Source: Centrapalus pauciflorus
Taxonomy: Eukaryota > Streptophyta > Magnoliopsida > Asterales > Asteraceae
Assembly: GCA_020465985.1 (NCBI GenBank)
Contig: JAANYP010004780.1
Span: 612,135 to 676,134 of the forward strand
Length of the DNA: 64,000 bases
Reading direction: 5' to 3'
Positions 34,246-47,229 of the stretch are shown here, piece by piece; position 1 is the first letter of the stretch, and each line of letters starts with the position of its first letter. The notes beneath the pieces were generated by a model. That model saw only the letters and a list, made by a program, of their open reading frames with translations. It searched no databases and was not told where the DNA came from. The position numbers were made by a program, and so were the translations under genes.

Positions 34246-37200
34246 TCATCTTGACCTTTTATAAAAGCTATAGGCTATAACAACCGTTACCAGGGCTCCA
34301 GCTACAGCAGCTGCTGTAAACATCTCGTGGCGCTCCCAATTTTTCGTGAAGAAGTCAAGTTTACCAAACTGCTTCTTCACCTCCTCTTCTTTTTCTTTTT
34401 CTTTTTCTGTTTCTGTTTCTGCTTCTGCCTTTTCGTCTCTGCAGCATGAGAACCCATTCACACCTTGACAACAACCTCCACCGTTTTCTTTCTCTTCTTT
34501 GGTGTTGCTTGCCGGATTATCCTTCGGACTGATGTTCAAATCATTTCCGTTTGGCAGTGTCGGTTCTACTGGCTTCTGAGATTTCTTGAGAGGAGGAGCA
34601 CCCATTTGACCCCTGCAATTGATTTAAGGGTATGTAAATGTCTAAATTCGTTTCCAGGGACATCAATGCTTGACCAATAAACTGTGTTTATTTATCGTCA
34701 CACGTGTTCAGTAAGTACCACCACAATTCGATAACTGCTGCCTAAACCTTCAATATGTACTTGGGTCTCATTGGGTGTAAAAGTTTAAAAAGTGATGATT
34801 CACATAACTTGTTTTGACTTTACATACAAGAAAAGCTCCAATTTCGCCTTTCTGTGGAAGAAACAGAACAATAACGGATAACCTACAAGAGATATGTCGG
34901 GATAAACTTCCCACACTCACCAAACATCATAACATCATCATGGTAACGATTTAATCAGTTAATCAGAAATGTTATATAGTGGAAACCAAATATATGATAA
35001 TATAACAAAAGATTCAGGGAACAAATGGAGTTTCATTGTTCATGTATATATGTAGTGGCTATTAATGTACATAAAGAGTGAAGCATTACAGATCACAATC
35101 CTTATAACATTGAATAAATCCATGACAGCCACCGAAATACCATTAAAAAACCACGCTTTCTGTTTTCTTTTTTTTTTTTTACATTTTTAGGAGAGTAATT
35201 ATCATGAGAGACAATGTGCATTCACTTGTATATTTTTTTTTCCTCTCTGAAAATTGCAGTAAGCATGGTGGTCAAGTTCTGTGGTTGCCTTGGATTTTTC
35301 CTATTGTGCACAATCTGCCTGTGGGTGTTGCTTGATGGTTGTAGGATTCCTAATCCTAAAATTACTACGAACAATAGACAAGTACATATGCAGGAAAAAG
35401 TACCTCCAAATCCTTTCAATGATTTTGCCCTTTCCAATGTGATGGTCAAGCAATTCAGGCACATCATTTGGTGTAACATAACCATACCTGAAACACATGA
35501 ACAACACAAGCTATCAAAAAATAAGAACAAATAAGTGTCGAATACTGATAGGAGGAAAGGGACTCCTTATAAATGAATATAAGAAACAATATAAGTGAAT
35601 TTTTGTAATGGATATAAGAAAATCATGAGAATAAACTATCTTACCAGTGACCACGAACTTTCTTATCTTGAACGCTATAAATGATCAAGTTCCCTGCATA
35701 TTTGTGCCCCCCAACATGTGAGCAAGCACTCACCGATACATCGTCTAATCCCCTTAGTTCAACCTCCTCTTTGAACTTCTTGATTAAAATTGGCCCACAA
35801 AAGCCACACCTTTTATCTCGACTGCTATGAGCACACACAAATATATGTGAACCTGTCATCGTCTTCTGAACTCCTGTAGACCATGGTTTTCTATTCACAA
35901 TCACTTCCTCCACAAAACTATTAATGTCTGGTTCTTTCAATCCCCTTCAATAACAGCAATTCAGTGAGTAAACGAATTTATCATTTTACATTTTCACATT
36001 TACCAACAACGAGAATATCACATGCTCAGAAGCTTTTGCTTCCTAAGACTGATTTGATACATGTTATAAGAATCAATTGTTAGAAGGTACAAACCCATGT
36101 ATATGAGAGTAGAGAACGCAATAAAACTGATACGAAAAATTATACTGGAAGCTCAAATAGGTCAACAATATCTTGACTTGATAAATGTTAACAATATATG
36201 TTTTAAGTTAGGAGTTTCTACCCTAAGATTTAAAATGGCATAAGGTTTCGCTTTCCAGTAGATCCCTCATCCATGCATTTATCTCTTTCAAATGTTGATG
36301 CAAAAGTCAATTCCTTCACAGCTCACTTTTGTTGTAGAATTCAATATTTTACTGGTTGCCTTCAATGGGCTACAACCAACTCCAAATAACCAATCTGGGC
36401 ATCATGAGTGGCAGTTTGCCAGTTTGTCTCCAGGAGTGATTTTGTGTGTGAAAAATCTGTGATTCTCCCTTGTTGAACAAAGAGCCTCCGCTAATGTGGC
36501 TCAGATACAGGCATTGAGTGAGATTCCTGAAAGTAATACCTAGGACTGTAGAGAGGAAAACAAGGAAACAATGGAACGAACGCAGATGCTGCTTCTTCAC
36601 AGGAGACATAATAGCTTAGTGATGCAACCAATTCTTCAGTTGGTAAATTAGTTGACCATTGCAGGTATCTTTCTTTCCCTCATGGTGTGTATAAATGTGG
36701 TGATAATAATAATAATCCAACTTATACTCCTTTTTTCTCTTTTTAAAGCCTGGAGAAGATGTTTGTTAGTGTTTGTTTTTATATATCACACCACTTTATA
36801 GTTTTGTGTCAACTTTTTTATTGGGTACCATATCCTCCCTCTGTCACACAAAAAATTTCAAGGATATCATGATTAAATGTTTCTATTTGTATTAAAATAA
36901 GTTCATTTGATCTCATTCTTTTTCCTTACATTGAAGAATACCATTATATATGACAAAATAGTTAGGTACTTCTAACTTCTTACAAACTAACCAAACACTT
37001 CGTATGATTTATGTGTAAAGTTAGGCATTGCAATTTTCAATTTCTTGAAATGTATGGTATATACAATTATTATATATTGTGCAAACTAGTGTACTCTTTT
37101 AGGATTACCAATACTCTTTATTCCAGAACTACCAAGTACAATGTCAACATAGTGCACACCCATATCTTGTATCCTATTGACATAGCCACACAGCTTAGGA

Positions 37201-38390
37201 ACTCCATTTATCATTTACAGGTCCAATAATATCTTTAATCTCTAATTTAGACTCAGGAACGAATGCACTAATTATAACATCTATTAAAGTTTATAAATTG
37301 AACTAGCAGAAGCAGAACAAACACAAATAGAAACTTAACTAATCATCACATGAAATCAAAATAGATACAAGCTTGTAGAAGAGAAACTCAACAATAAATT
37401 TTTCATTAACAGCCACAGAGACTGGAAGCAACAGGCATGCTTTTAACTATCAATCTCTTCGCTTAAAATTGCATTAAATATACATCAAGCACAGAGTTAG
37501 TAAGTAGCAACAGCAAAAAGTCTCATCATACAGACATCTGAACGAGTTTTTGTGCCAAGTCTATTTCACTGGTTCATATTGATAAAAGCAACAGGCCATA
37601 GATTATGGATATAAGCCTGATCATCAGTTCATCATCACCAGAAACTTGCTATTGATTGTTACTAAAATTACTCAAAACAATTGAACGTTAAAATATAAAG
37701 ATGAACACCAAACAAATTTCAAACTCAGAAACACAAAAGTACATGCATAAACACACATACGTATACATATCTAACTAAACCAAAACCCTAGGCTATTCTT
37801 ACATTACCTGTACTTGACCATTTCAGGAAAAAGCAACACATCTCCTTCTGATAACTCTGTACCTTCACGGCCCTCACATATCGTCAACAGAGTCTATAAA
37901 ATTCAGATCACAAACCGAGAAAAAAAAATTAAAATTAAAAAAAAAAAAAAACAGTCTCCAAACAGCGCATCAGATAAATATTTAACAAAATTTACGTGTA
38001 TAATGGGATGAGTAACGTACTAACCTTTACAGGAATGTCGTTCTTACGAGCTTTAAGAGCTCCAGCGAGAAGCTTAGGGAACGGATGGCTATCGGATGAT
38101 TCGACTCGAGAAGGCCACTCCTCATGAGTCTTATAACATAGGATAACATGACGGTCGTAAGCGATAGCGGTTCCGGAGAGTTTCTCCGAGTACATCTCCT
38201 GCCGTTGAAATCCGAACTGAACATTGTCGACAACCAGCGGAGCTTCGGCAGTGCCATTCTCCGATATGGAGGCCATGGCAGCGGAGTGAAAGGAAGAAGA
38301 GGTGGAGAGATATGGGAAGAAGGAGGGGATAGCAAATTGAACGGCGGGAAACCGGCTAGAATTTGTTATTACACTGATTCGCATTTGCAT
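34246..38390 (-). CDS. Sucrase/ferredoxin-like protein (thioredoxin-fold [2Fe-2S] domain) with C-terminal membrane anchor
   Basis: Five exons on the minus strand: 38390-38025, 37893-37808, 35944-35645, 35487-35404 and 34612-34246, all GT-AG. From the ATG at 38276 the protein is 362 aa; the in-frame ATG at 38390 adds 38 residues that are Ser-rich with Arg and no acidic residue, like a transit peptide. In 362-aa numbering the domain has Cys150, Cys159 and Cys162 (CAHSSRDKRCGFCGP) and HVGGHKYAGN with His189 and His193. Yeast Apd1 and Aim32, of the same family, bind a [2Fe-2S] cluster with Cys and His ligands, so a similar cluster is inferred. A charged Glu/Lys repeat (about 295-320) precedes a hydrophobic helix (about 337-358) and the tail KRSR, which looks tail-anchored. 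The 'sucrase' name is historical. Intron 35945-37807 is the largest (1863 bp). Confidence 0.92.
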
Positions 38391-38995
38391 TTCAATAATA
38401 GTCCATTAGTTATCGATTAGTACCGGCGGTGGTAGGTCCGTGAGCTCTCCTCCGCACCTTGTGTTTTTGGTTTTTGAAGAAACAACGCTGTGGGGAACCA
38501 CGCGGCTGTGATGTTTTTGGATGCAAAGAAGATTTTATTATTATTATTTTGACAAATTGCAAGTTTATGCAATAATGATTTACATTTTAATCAATACGAT
38601 GAAATTGTTTCTGTATTAAAAATTTGTTTTATGAAGAAAAGCATTATTACGAGTTTATATCATGATGACATGACGTGATGTTAAAGGTATGATATCTATC
38701 TTTTCTATTAAAAAAGTAAATAGATTTCATATGGGACTTAACTACATCGCCACTTGATGTAACCTTCTTTCGATATGTTAAAATAAATTATTTTATAGAA
38801 TTATCTATTTATTTTATAGAAACTTTGTTGTAGGTTTATCCCGTTCAATGGTTAATATTAGTAATCCAAATCATTTAATAAATTTATAGGGATTTTGTTG
38901 AGTCCGTTATATCTGTTACAATATTGAGTTCTTCATGAAAATTTTTATCCTAATTTGTTCATTCCATGTGATTAAAATCCAAATCGTTTTATGTA
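38391..38995. promoter_or_regulatory. Upstream region of the sucrase/ferredoxin-like gene
   Basis: Non-coding. The first 130 bp are GC-richer than the rest and probably hold the leader and core promoter. A hAT-type MITE starts at 39004, about 610 bp upstream of the farther start codon. Confidence 0.45.
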
Positions 38996-39003
38996 CTTTG
39001 TTC

Positions 39004-39319
39004 TAGGGGTGAGCTCGGTACCGTACCGAACCGAACCGGTACCGTACCGAACCGAACCGGTACCGATACCGAAAATACCGAAACCGAATTATTAGTTTTG
39101 GAAGAACCGAATACCGAACCGTATAATTTTATATGGTGCCGGTTCGGTCCCGAATACCGAATTTTAGCTAATTACCGAACCGAATACCGAACCGAAAGTA
39201 CCGAATACCGAATTTTAGCTAATTTAAAAACCGAATACCGAACCGAATATATTAATTCAGTAACGGTCGGTACCGGTACCGGTTCGGGTTCGGGAAATGG
39301 TACCCGTCGCTCACCCCTA
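39004..39319. mobile_element. hAT-type MITE of the GGTACCG family
   Basis: The ends TAGGGGTGAGC and GCTCACCCCTA are inverted repeats, and a perfect 8-bp direct repeat, CTTTGTTC, flanks the element (38996-39003 and 39320-39327). Both the 8-bp duplication and the YAGGGNTG-like end are hAT traits. The interior is made of ACCGAATACCGAACCG and GGTACCG-type units in both directions. Confidence 0.9.
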
Positions 39320-39327
39320 CTTTGTTC

Positions 39328-39818
39328 ATCTCGTTTGTTATAAATTTATATATGTTTACATATTCTAATTAATAAAATCAGTCTGTGTACTTCACGAGTT
39401 GCTAAACTAGTATAGTTGTTATGTTATTACGTTTTTAGGAAAATAAATGAGAAGACGTTTGTAATTCAATTTTCAAAACATTATTTCATAAAAACGTAAC
39501 TAACTTTTATTGTAATCGGATATGGCAAAGGGTACACGTGGCTAGTATCAACTTTGTCTTGAGTTTGAATGGTTTGTGGATGAGAATTGGTTTTGAGACA
39601 TATGTAGTTGTAGTTGTAGACTTTGTAGTGTAGTGTAGTGTAAACGACTCGTGATGCAAAAACTTTTGCATGATTCCATCATGTTTGACACCCACACCCA
39701 CACCTGTTCCATAAATCCTAACTTCAATTATTATTTTATTTTTTATTGGATAAATGGTTCACAATGACTAAATTACCATCGTAGTAACAAACAAAGTGAT
39801 GATCACCCTACTTTATTA
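39328..39818. other. Intergenic sequence
   Basis: No supported gene. A short TGTAGTTGTAGTTGTAG and GTAGTGTAGTGTAGTGTA repeat lies at about 39602-39642. Confidence 0.4.
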
Positions 39819-40309
39819 GGTGGCGTTTGATTTGCGGGATGTCAGAGAAATTAGTCTTTTATCATGTTTGGCAAAAAATAAAATAAATGGATTTCATTTT
39901 CTTTTAGCATTTCACAATCCTCTATTTTAAGGTTTTAGAATTCTTCCCCTATTATTTCATAATATCATATCTTTACATTTCGAAATCCAAACTAATGGCA
40001 ATATTACTCTTATCCTCAACCTAACCACCACCTACCTATACCTATTGATCTCACCCCACCCCATCTCATCCCATCTCATCTCATCCTACCCTAACTACAT
40101 ATACCAAACAATGATAACTATACAACACTATCTACCTACATCAATCCATTGTACCATACTCTACCCCAAACCTACCATACAAGATTTTACAAATAATTGA
40201 ATTTGAAATCCTGCAAACAAAACACATTACATGATTCAAATCCTGTCACATTTGAATCCTTTCATTTTCAAATTCTGTCATATTTAAATCATGTAATCCA
40301 AACGCGACC
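39819..40309. mobile_element. Tourist-type MITE
   Basis: The left end GGTGGCGTTTGATTTGCGGG follows TTA (39816-39818) and the right end CATGTAATCCAAACGCGACC precedes TTA (40310-40312). Subterminal AAATCCTG / CAGGATTT-like words are mirrored. The interior is C- and A-rich (CTACCTACA, CATCTCATC). 491 bp, non-coding. Confidence 0.75.
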
Positions 40310-40486
40310 TTAGAGTATTGAGAGATCAAATATTCATTGTTTTTCATGCTTTCGGTTTTCAAAATTACAAGTAAACTTGAAAACTTTCTATTGAGGTTTT
40401 CGTCTTGTGTTTTCATTCTAGTCACATGAATCTCATCTTTAAAAATGTGATAAAGATGAGTGAAAAAATGATAAGGTAAATAATAA

Positions 40487-40790
40487 GGGGTAAAACCATA
40501 CAATAGCAACCTACTTTTGAAAATGTATCGATATGGTACGTCTACTTTTTTAATTGTCTATATGGTACGTGTACTTTAATTTTCAGTATCGATATGGTCA
40601 TTCTACATAATAGAGTCCGGTTTTACATACGAAACACGGTTCTAATTGTATGAAAAACAGGGGTCTATTACAAATATGGTCATATCGGTATGAAAAATTG
40701 AAGTACAGGTACCATATCGATATTTAAAAAAGTAGACGTACCATATTGATAAATTTTCAAAAGTAGGTTACTATTGTATGGCTTTACCCC
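40487..40790. mobile_element. Non-autonomous MULE with 10-bp target duplication
   Basis: Inverted ends of about 70 bp: GGGGTAAAACCATACAATAG with CCTACTTTTGAAAATGTATC on the left, mirrored by GGTTACTATTGTATGGC and TTTACCCC on the right. The perfect 10-bp direct repeat TAAATAATAA flanks it (40477-40486 and 40791-40800). The 304-bp body has no coding capacity. Confidence 0.9.
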
Positions 40791-40800
40791 TAAATAATAA

Positions 40801-43608
40801 TTACAACACATCTAAACACATTCGCATCTCCAATATGTGTTTTCTTAAAACTATCATGTTTTCATTTTTATTATAAACTTTAAACCAAACATATTCCCTT
40901 TTAACAAGTAATAATGACATATAAGTAAAATTAGGTGTGAACACAGCTAGCTTGATGACAAAATTCTTGGCCAAACCGGTAATTTCGATTTGAAAATTTT
41001 TCAAATTGAACCGGCCAAACCGTAAAGATTCAGTTTGGTTCGGTCGGTTTCAACAAAAACCAATTTAATTTACATATTACAAGTTTAGTGAAATACTAAA
41101 AACACTCAAAAAAATCGACAATGTAAATACGCAAAATGTAAATATAGATAATTATAAACCAAATACGATATTTTGTTACTAAAGTATCATATATTGTACA
41201 AAACTTATGTAATAAAATATTCTTATTTTTCAAAACTAAAATTTATTATATAGAATTGATAAACAAAATTTATCAAATATTTACATATAACTTCTATAAC
41301 TTAAACGATTATAAAACAAAAAAACATGTAAAGGATATTTTGATTACAAGCACACATACACACATACATGTTAAAAGTAGGGTTATGAAACGGGAATCAA
41401 ACTAGATGAGCTTATGATTGTGAGTGTTTAATTTCCAATAACAACAATTCATCCTAATTGGATATCCAAATTGTGTTATGGGACAATACACAAGAAAATA
41501 CGTTAATTTCTAACTAATAGATTTCGTTTGTATACTCATCCAACGAAATCAAATGAATAAGATAGGTAAACTTCTAATTCAACTGATTATAGAGGTTGCT
41601 CGCCCAAAGGCGAACAACGGCAGCAGCAACAACTAGCTTAATAGTGTCAAAGTTGTTAAGCTTTCTTAATCCTGTTAAGATTTCATTGTGGCATATAAAG
41701 TTAACACATCAAGAAATAATTTGTCATATCAAACCACTTTGCAAAGCCGCAGCAACACAACACCACTGCCACGGGCTCAGCCCCTTTGGACCTTAGCGGG
41801 ATGTTACCCCTAAGACCCCACAAGGGGGCACAGTCCCCTTTATCCCCACTTTAACGTTTGTGTATTGCCTTTGGCCAAAGGCCCAAACATATATGAGTGC
41901 ACTTCGTACATCCGTACTCATTATAATTCCAACCAAAATCAATAAAACAGGTCAAGGAAATACACTAAAATAACAACACACACACATATATATAAACTCG
42001 GCTGATTTGACCTAAACAACCGGTATAAAGTTAAAAATTGTCGCCCTACCAATAAACTCAGTTTGAATAATTCTCAAACCAACCGTCGAAGAAGTAACTT
42101 CGGTTCAGCCATTTTCAGTCAAACTATGTTCATCTCTAAGTAAAAATTGGCATAGAAAATGAAGGAGAAAGATAAAGACTACATTTTTTCATGTTTTTCA
42201 TGCTCTATTTTTTGACAAAGAAAGTAGATGATGAAATTTATGTTAAAAATAATTCTTATTCTTTTCATTCCATTCAATTGTAAATTATCATCACATTATA
42301 AAAAAAATTTAAAAAAAGGTTCACATCATCTGGTTTAATGCTTTCAATTTAATTGTCCCAAATTAACTGATTGCAAACAATGATAAAATCAAATTGATAA
42401 AGTTACCCTAAATGAAAAACTTTTTTTAAGATAAAGTAGCCTTTCCTATTGGAACAGGCCGCACAGCAACACAAAGCAAAGCGGCCAAGAGCCCAAGACA
42501 GAACTTTTAAACTTGTAATCATAGATTGAAGTATGCAAGCGGAAAACAACAACTATTTTTTCTAGTATTATAGCTTAAGCCCAGAAGAAACTTAGAGCAA
42601 TTCATATTTTATACATATCCACGATCAAAACAGCTTCATGCGAAGACGGTATCGTTACAAAAATCTTCTAGCAATGAAAGACAGCGCTTCAGTAACAAAA
42701 TGCAAGAAGAGACCCGAGCAAACGTACAACTTTCTCGAATCAACAAACTTGCATCCACATGGACCAACACCGATAAGAGAGTACTAAAAATCATACCGCT
42801 AGCCATCGTGCAAAATAGAAGTTCAGAAGCTTGATAGATAGACCATTTAAAATTTTTTTTAAATCATCAGATCGCATCGTGTTAATGGATAATACACATC
42901 ACTTAAATCATCTAAATGAAGCTTTAGATGATGTTACTCTTTATTTTACGATTTACATGAATAGAAAGTAGATATTAATGCGGATCGATCATTAAATGAT
43001 CGAAACAAGAACTCGAATAACACTAAAGAAAATCCCAATAGGATTCTTGATTTATTTAATAAACTCAAGTATCATAATTTTTTATTACAAAAGAAAAGAC
43101 AACTACTTATAGAAGTAAAATCAACCTAAATAAATACTAGACTTGATTTTTCAATGTTAAAAGACTAATTAATTAGGAATATAATTTCCTAATCGAAATT
43201 ATTAATTACCAAACAAATGAAAATGAAAAGAAATCAAACACATATTTCATTAAAACTTAAAACTAAAACATAAATTGACAATTACTTTATGAATTTATGA
43301 ATTATGATATCATCAAATCCCTGCATCATGATCATGTAACAATTAGAATTCTTTTTCAAGAAACATTATAAATTCTATGAAACATTATTATTTTGTTACC
43401 AAACAAAAACCCAAACGTAAATTTAATCAAGCCAGAGATTAAAAAGGAATTCCCCTTTTGATAAATATTAATTATTCCAACTAAAAACAGAGTTATGAAG
43501 AAAACTGCATTTGCAATTTCATAGAAACACAATAAACATAAATAAAGCATGAATGAAAAATACCAATTTCAAGAGTTCCTCTGAAATTCAAATCAATAGA
43601 GGAAACAC
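40801..43608. other. Intergenic region downstream of the D6PK-like gene
   Basis: Mostly AT-rich. Two stretches are GC-richer: 41585-41870, with GGCTCAGCCCC and CCACAAGGGGG, and 42440-42835. The second lies downstream of the kinase stop but about 770 bp away, so it is too far for a sure 3'UTR. Neither shows a coding frame. Unequal AAACCGGTCAAACC-like words occur at 40970-41060 and again at 44500-44850. Confidence 0.35.
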
Positions 43609-46186
43609 CTAAAAGAAATCAATCTCTAAGTAGTTACCCGAGGGCTTCACATCTACTCCAACGTTTTCCGGCGAAGGTCTCGGAATGTCTGGTGGCGTGG
43701 CACAGCGAATCAACGCCCAGTTTACGCTCTGGAAAAACGGATGTTGCTTGATCTCCGTTGCGCCTCTTCTATACGCCAACCGATGCTGCGGCTCTTTCAC
43801 AAGTAACCCTCTGATCAAATCCCTTGCTGCGAAACTAACAGATGGGGAGTCTGGAAACCTCAGTGGCTGCCCGACAACATTGAACAACGTAGCGCGGTTA
43901 CCATTCCCTTTAAAAGGAGTTTTCCCAAACAAAAGTTCGTAAAGGAAAATCCCAAATGTCCACCAATCAACAGCGCTCCCGTGCCCTTCGCCTTTAATGA
44001 TTTCTGGAGCTAGATACTCGTGGGTCCCAACAAACGACATTGACCGGGCACTCGTGGGCTCTGCAATGAGCTCAGGAAGTGGTGAGACTTGATTGTATAT
44101 TTCAGTTTTGGGTTTTGATTTCTTTTCTTTCTTGGGCTTGCTCATGAAGCGGGGAACAAAACACGAGGGCTGGATGCATGCGGGTTGAACCACACAAGAA
44201 GGTTCGATGCAAGAAGGCTGGACACAGAAGCCAGAACTTTTAGGTTCCATGGTGGAATTTGTGGATCTAACCAGTTTTGGGTTCACGACACATCTCAAAG
44301 ACAGATCAAAATCCGAAAGCATTATGTGACCGTCTTCCCGAACCAACACATTCTCTGGTTTGAGGTCCCTGTAAATGATCCCGAGCATATGCAGATACTC
44401 CAAAGCAAGAAGAACTTCCGCCACATAAAACCTACAAAATTTTCAAAATTATTTCTTGAAAAGCAAATCTTCAAAGATCTACGGGCGGTCACAGTTTAGC
44501 CCAAACTGGTCAAACCAAAGCAAATTGGCTGATTTTGTGGTTTGAAATTCATGAAAAAGTCTTTCAGTTTGGTTATCAGGTTGAACCTTGAACCAGAAAC
44601 CAGACATTTTAGCCAAACCAGACCATATATTAAAGTTACTTATACGTAACCACATTATACTATGATAGTATGTAGCCTAATAAAGTAAATAATTAATTCA
44701 AATTGCCTATCTAACTATTGAACAGGGATAAGGGTTCAAATCCCTTGTTCCCTTTTAGCCCGGACTATCAAAACCGACCGAACCAAACCACTTTTTGGTC
44801 AGTTTTAGCCGCTCCGGCTGGTTTAGTTCGTAAAATAATCACCAAGCTTACCAGTTTGACCAACATTTTGCAGTCTAGAGTCTAGACGGGGTCAAACTAA
44901 ACCGTGCATGTGCCTACAAAAACCTTGATACCAAAACTAAAGTTTTATGACCAGATTTACGTGTACGACAAGTCAGCAATCATGTCAACGACGGTAATTC
45001 CAAACATTGCCAAGAAAACTCATGCAGTTTCACTGTATTTAGTATACGCATATGCTACTTAGCCTACTATTTATATAATTTCTTTCGAGCATTTTTGGAT
45101 CAAAATACGAATCAACCGTTTACTTAACATAGCGAGCAAAGCATGTGAATGGAACAAAAGATCGCCTAACCTTGCTGCGTGCTCGGAAAAATACTTCCCG
45201 GGTTGTTTTTGTCTAAGCGCGTGCAAATCTCCACCAGGGCAATACTCCATCACCAAACACGACAATGATTCGGTGTCAAAGTGAGTATATAAAGTTGGTA
45301 GAAATGGATGATCCAACGATTGCAAAATCTCTCTTTCGGTTTGTGCCCTCAAGAGCTTATTCCTACTTGCAAGAGCTGCTTTATCCATCACTTTCATCGC
45401 AAAATAACTTCGTGTCCCAATCAATTCCGACAGATAAACACTTCCGATATCTCCACATCCCAATCTTTTTAAATGCCGAAAATTCTTCATCTCCAACAAT
45501 CCTGTGTCGGTTGTAGACTTCACGACTTGAATAGCTTCCCATCTTGTATCGTTTTGCTTGTGGGGTTTATAGACCGCACTAGTGAAACTACCGGAGCTAC
45601 TCTCCTCACTAAGATCACTCCCAGTACTTCCTCTATAAACGCTCGTTTTATGGCTTTCAACATAATCACAAGAAACCCCAACGTCACCGCTTTCGATAGA
45701 CTTCTTCTCGATGCTGCTTGCACTTTCGCTAACCTCAGTGTTGGTAAAGCTTTGTTTGGCCTCTGTGAAGTGTGTGACTGAGTATAAACTACTTTGCGGG
45801 CTTGGGTAATACCTAATCTTCGATTGGGCTTGAGCCACGTCATCATCAACAGCAACTGGCTCCACCGTTTCGGGCTCCTCATGTTTAATGCCGGCGGCTT
45901 TAGCTTCTAATGCCATAATTTGTTTGTGGAAATACTCCTTCGCGGTTTGATCAAGAACAGTATTAGGTCCCACAATCTCCGATTTCCCTTTGTGATCATT
46001 AGAGCTTTTATGAGTTCGTTTCGAACTACTACTACCAGACTGTGTTGACATGTGGCCGCTATCAGGTTTCGAGTGCTTTGAAGGGTGATGGGGCGGTCGA
46101 GTCTTTCCCGGTGGAATGACCCCTAACAATGTTGCAGAGGCATGGCTAGTTGACAAAGAACTGACCCCTTCAACAAGTGAATCCAT
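43609..46186 (-). CDS. D6PK-like AGC-VIII protein kinase
   Basis: Two exons on the minus strand, 46186-45171 and 44431-43609, encode 612 aa. A 5'UTR intron (about 46974 to 46198) lies just upstream, followed by a leader with a GA-rich microsatellite. The N-terminal 235 residues are Ser-rich and include TAKEYFHKQIMALEAKAAG. The kinase domain shows the glycine loop LGCGDIGSVYL, AMK with Lys265, YRDLKPEN with Asp361, and DFD (379-381) replacing DFG, the mark of plant AGC-VIII kinases. The insertion before GTHEYLAPE has Cys-Ile-Gln-Pro-Ser-type repeats and a basic stretch KPKKEKKSKPK; in D6PK such a basic middle domain directs plasma-membrane binding. The C-terminus ends NYLEIDFF. Known members phosphorylate PIN auxin exporters; the same role is inferred. 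All catalytic residues are present. Confidence 0.95.
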
Positions 46187-46197
46187 CAAAGATCAAT

Positions 46198-46974
46198 CTG
46201 CCAAAATCAAGTTAAGCAAAATCAAATCCTAAAACATTTTTTAAAAAAAAGTTATTGAAATCAATCCATTCCACATTTTTAGGGTAACCCGAAATTACGG
46301 AAACTTTCTTGAAAGGGTATATTACAATGAATACTTAAATAGTAACATATTGTCACATCAATTTTATTTGTTCACTACAAAAAAAATCATTACCAAAACT
46401 GTTGTAATCTCCTCAAAAATCGATTTTTTGGATGATTTTTCAACATGGTTTTGCACAGTTTTCGAAGTAGATGTTCTTCATAACTGTAACGGCTTCGAAA
46501 ATTGAATGTTTTTTTTTTCAAAATCCGGTGACCAAATTAGAAAATAAGTGAAAATGGGTTCATTACATTTTGCCTGAATCAAATGATTCAATGGTTCTAC
46601 GTTAGCCCAAATTTACCGAAACAAATCTATCTGCATTCTAGGTTATCCCAAATTTCCTAAAATTGTATTAAAATCAATCTATTAGATATTTCTATGTTTA
46701 CCCTAAATTATTAATTTGGGGGAAAACACAGTCTCTGAATCAATAGTCAGAAAAATTCATAAATCCAACGAACTTGTACAAAAAACAAACCCATTGCAAA
46801 TCAACAACCAAACTCGATAACATTACGCGTAAGTTAAACGATCCATGAACATAAGTAACGATCAATGAATCAATCAGAACAGAAATGGTCGCAGCAAGCT
46901 CAAAAACCCAAATTTTCAATTCGCTGTTCAGATCATTTTCTCACACTTCAGTTTCATCAACAGTGGAAACATAC
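46198..46974 (-). other. 5'UTR intron of the D6PK-like gene
   Basis: On the minus strand CTAATCAG is followed by the donor GTATGTTTCC at 46974, and GATTTTGGCAG forms an acceptor 11 bp before the start codon. 777 bp, non-coding and T-rich. A leader intron is common in plant kinase genes; it is inferred here from sequence only. Confidence 0.65.
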
Positions 46975-47195
46975 CTGATTAGATATTCATTACTGTAGAC
47001 AAATCAGCTTGTGAAGCTTTTCAGATCCGATCGAAGAAAGAAAGAGAGAGTGAGCGAGCGAGTAACAATTGGAAATGGGAAAGAATTTCAAGACCCATTA
47101 GACATTTTTTTGTAGCACATTCGTTGGATAATTTAGGGTTCATCTACACTTCTTTTTTCATAAAGAAGGAATCTTAGAATCTGCCGCTTCTTCTC

Positions 47196-47222
47196 CTCCT
47201 CTCTCTCTCTCTCTCTCTCTTT
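47196..47222. repeat. (CT)n microsatellite in the kinase leader
   Basis: About 12 CT units on the plus strand, so GA units in the presumed 5'UTR or core promoter of the D6PK-like gene. Confidence 0.9.
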
Positions 47223-47229
47223 TCTCTTT

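Noticed and set aside
36370..36609. Open 79-codon minus-strand frame inside the large intron of the sucrase/ferredoxin-like gene, starting MSPVKKQHLRSF and with a hydrophobic stretch
   Set aside because: It resembles the N-terminus of a small membrane protein, but no family was recognised, it has no visible splice continuation, and it lies in an intron on the same strand. It is noted in case a captured gene piece is later identified.
41730..41870. GC-rich stretch with GGGCTCAGCCCC and CCACAAGGGGG, looking like organelle or rRNA sequence
   Set aside because: No match to rRNA or plastid genes was recognisable, and no frame or fold was convincing.
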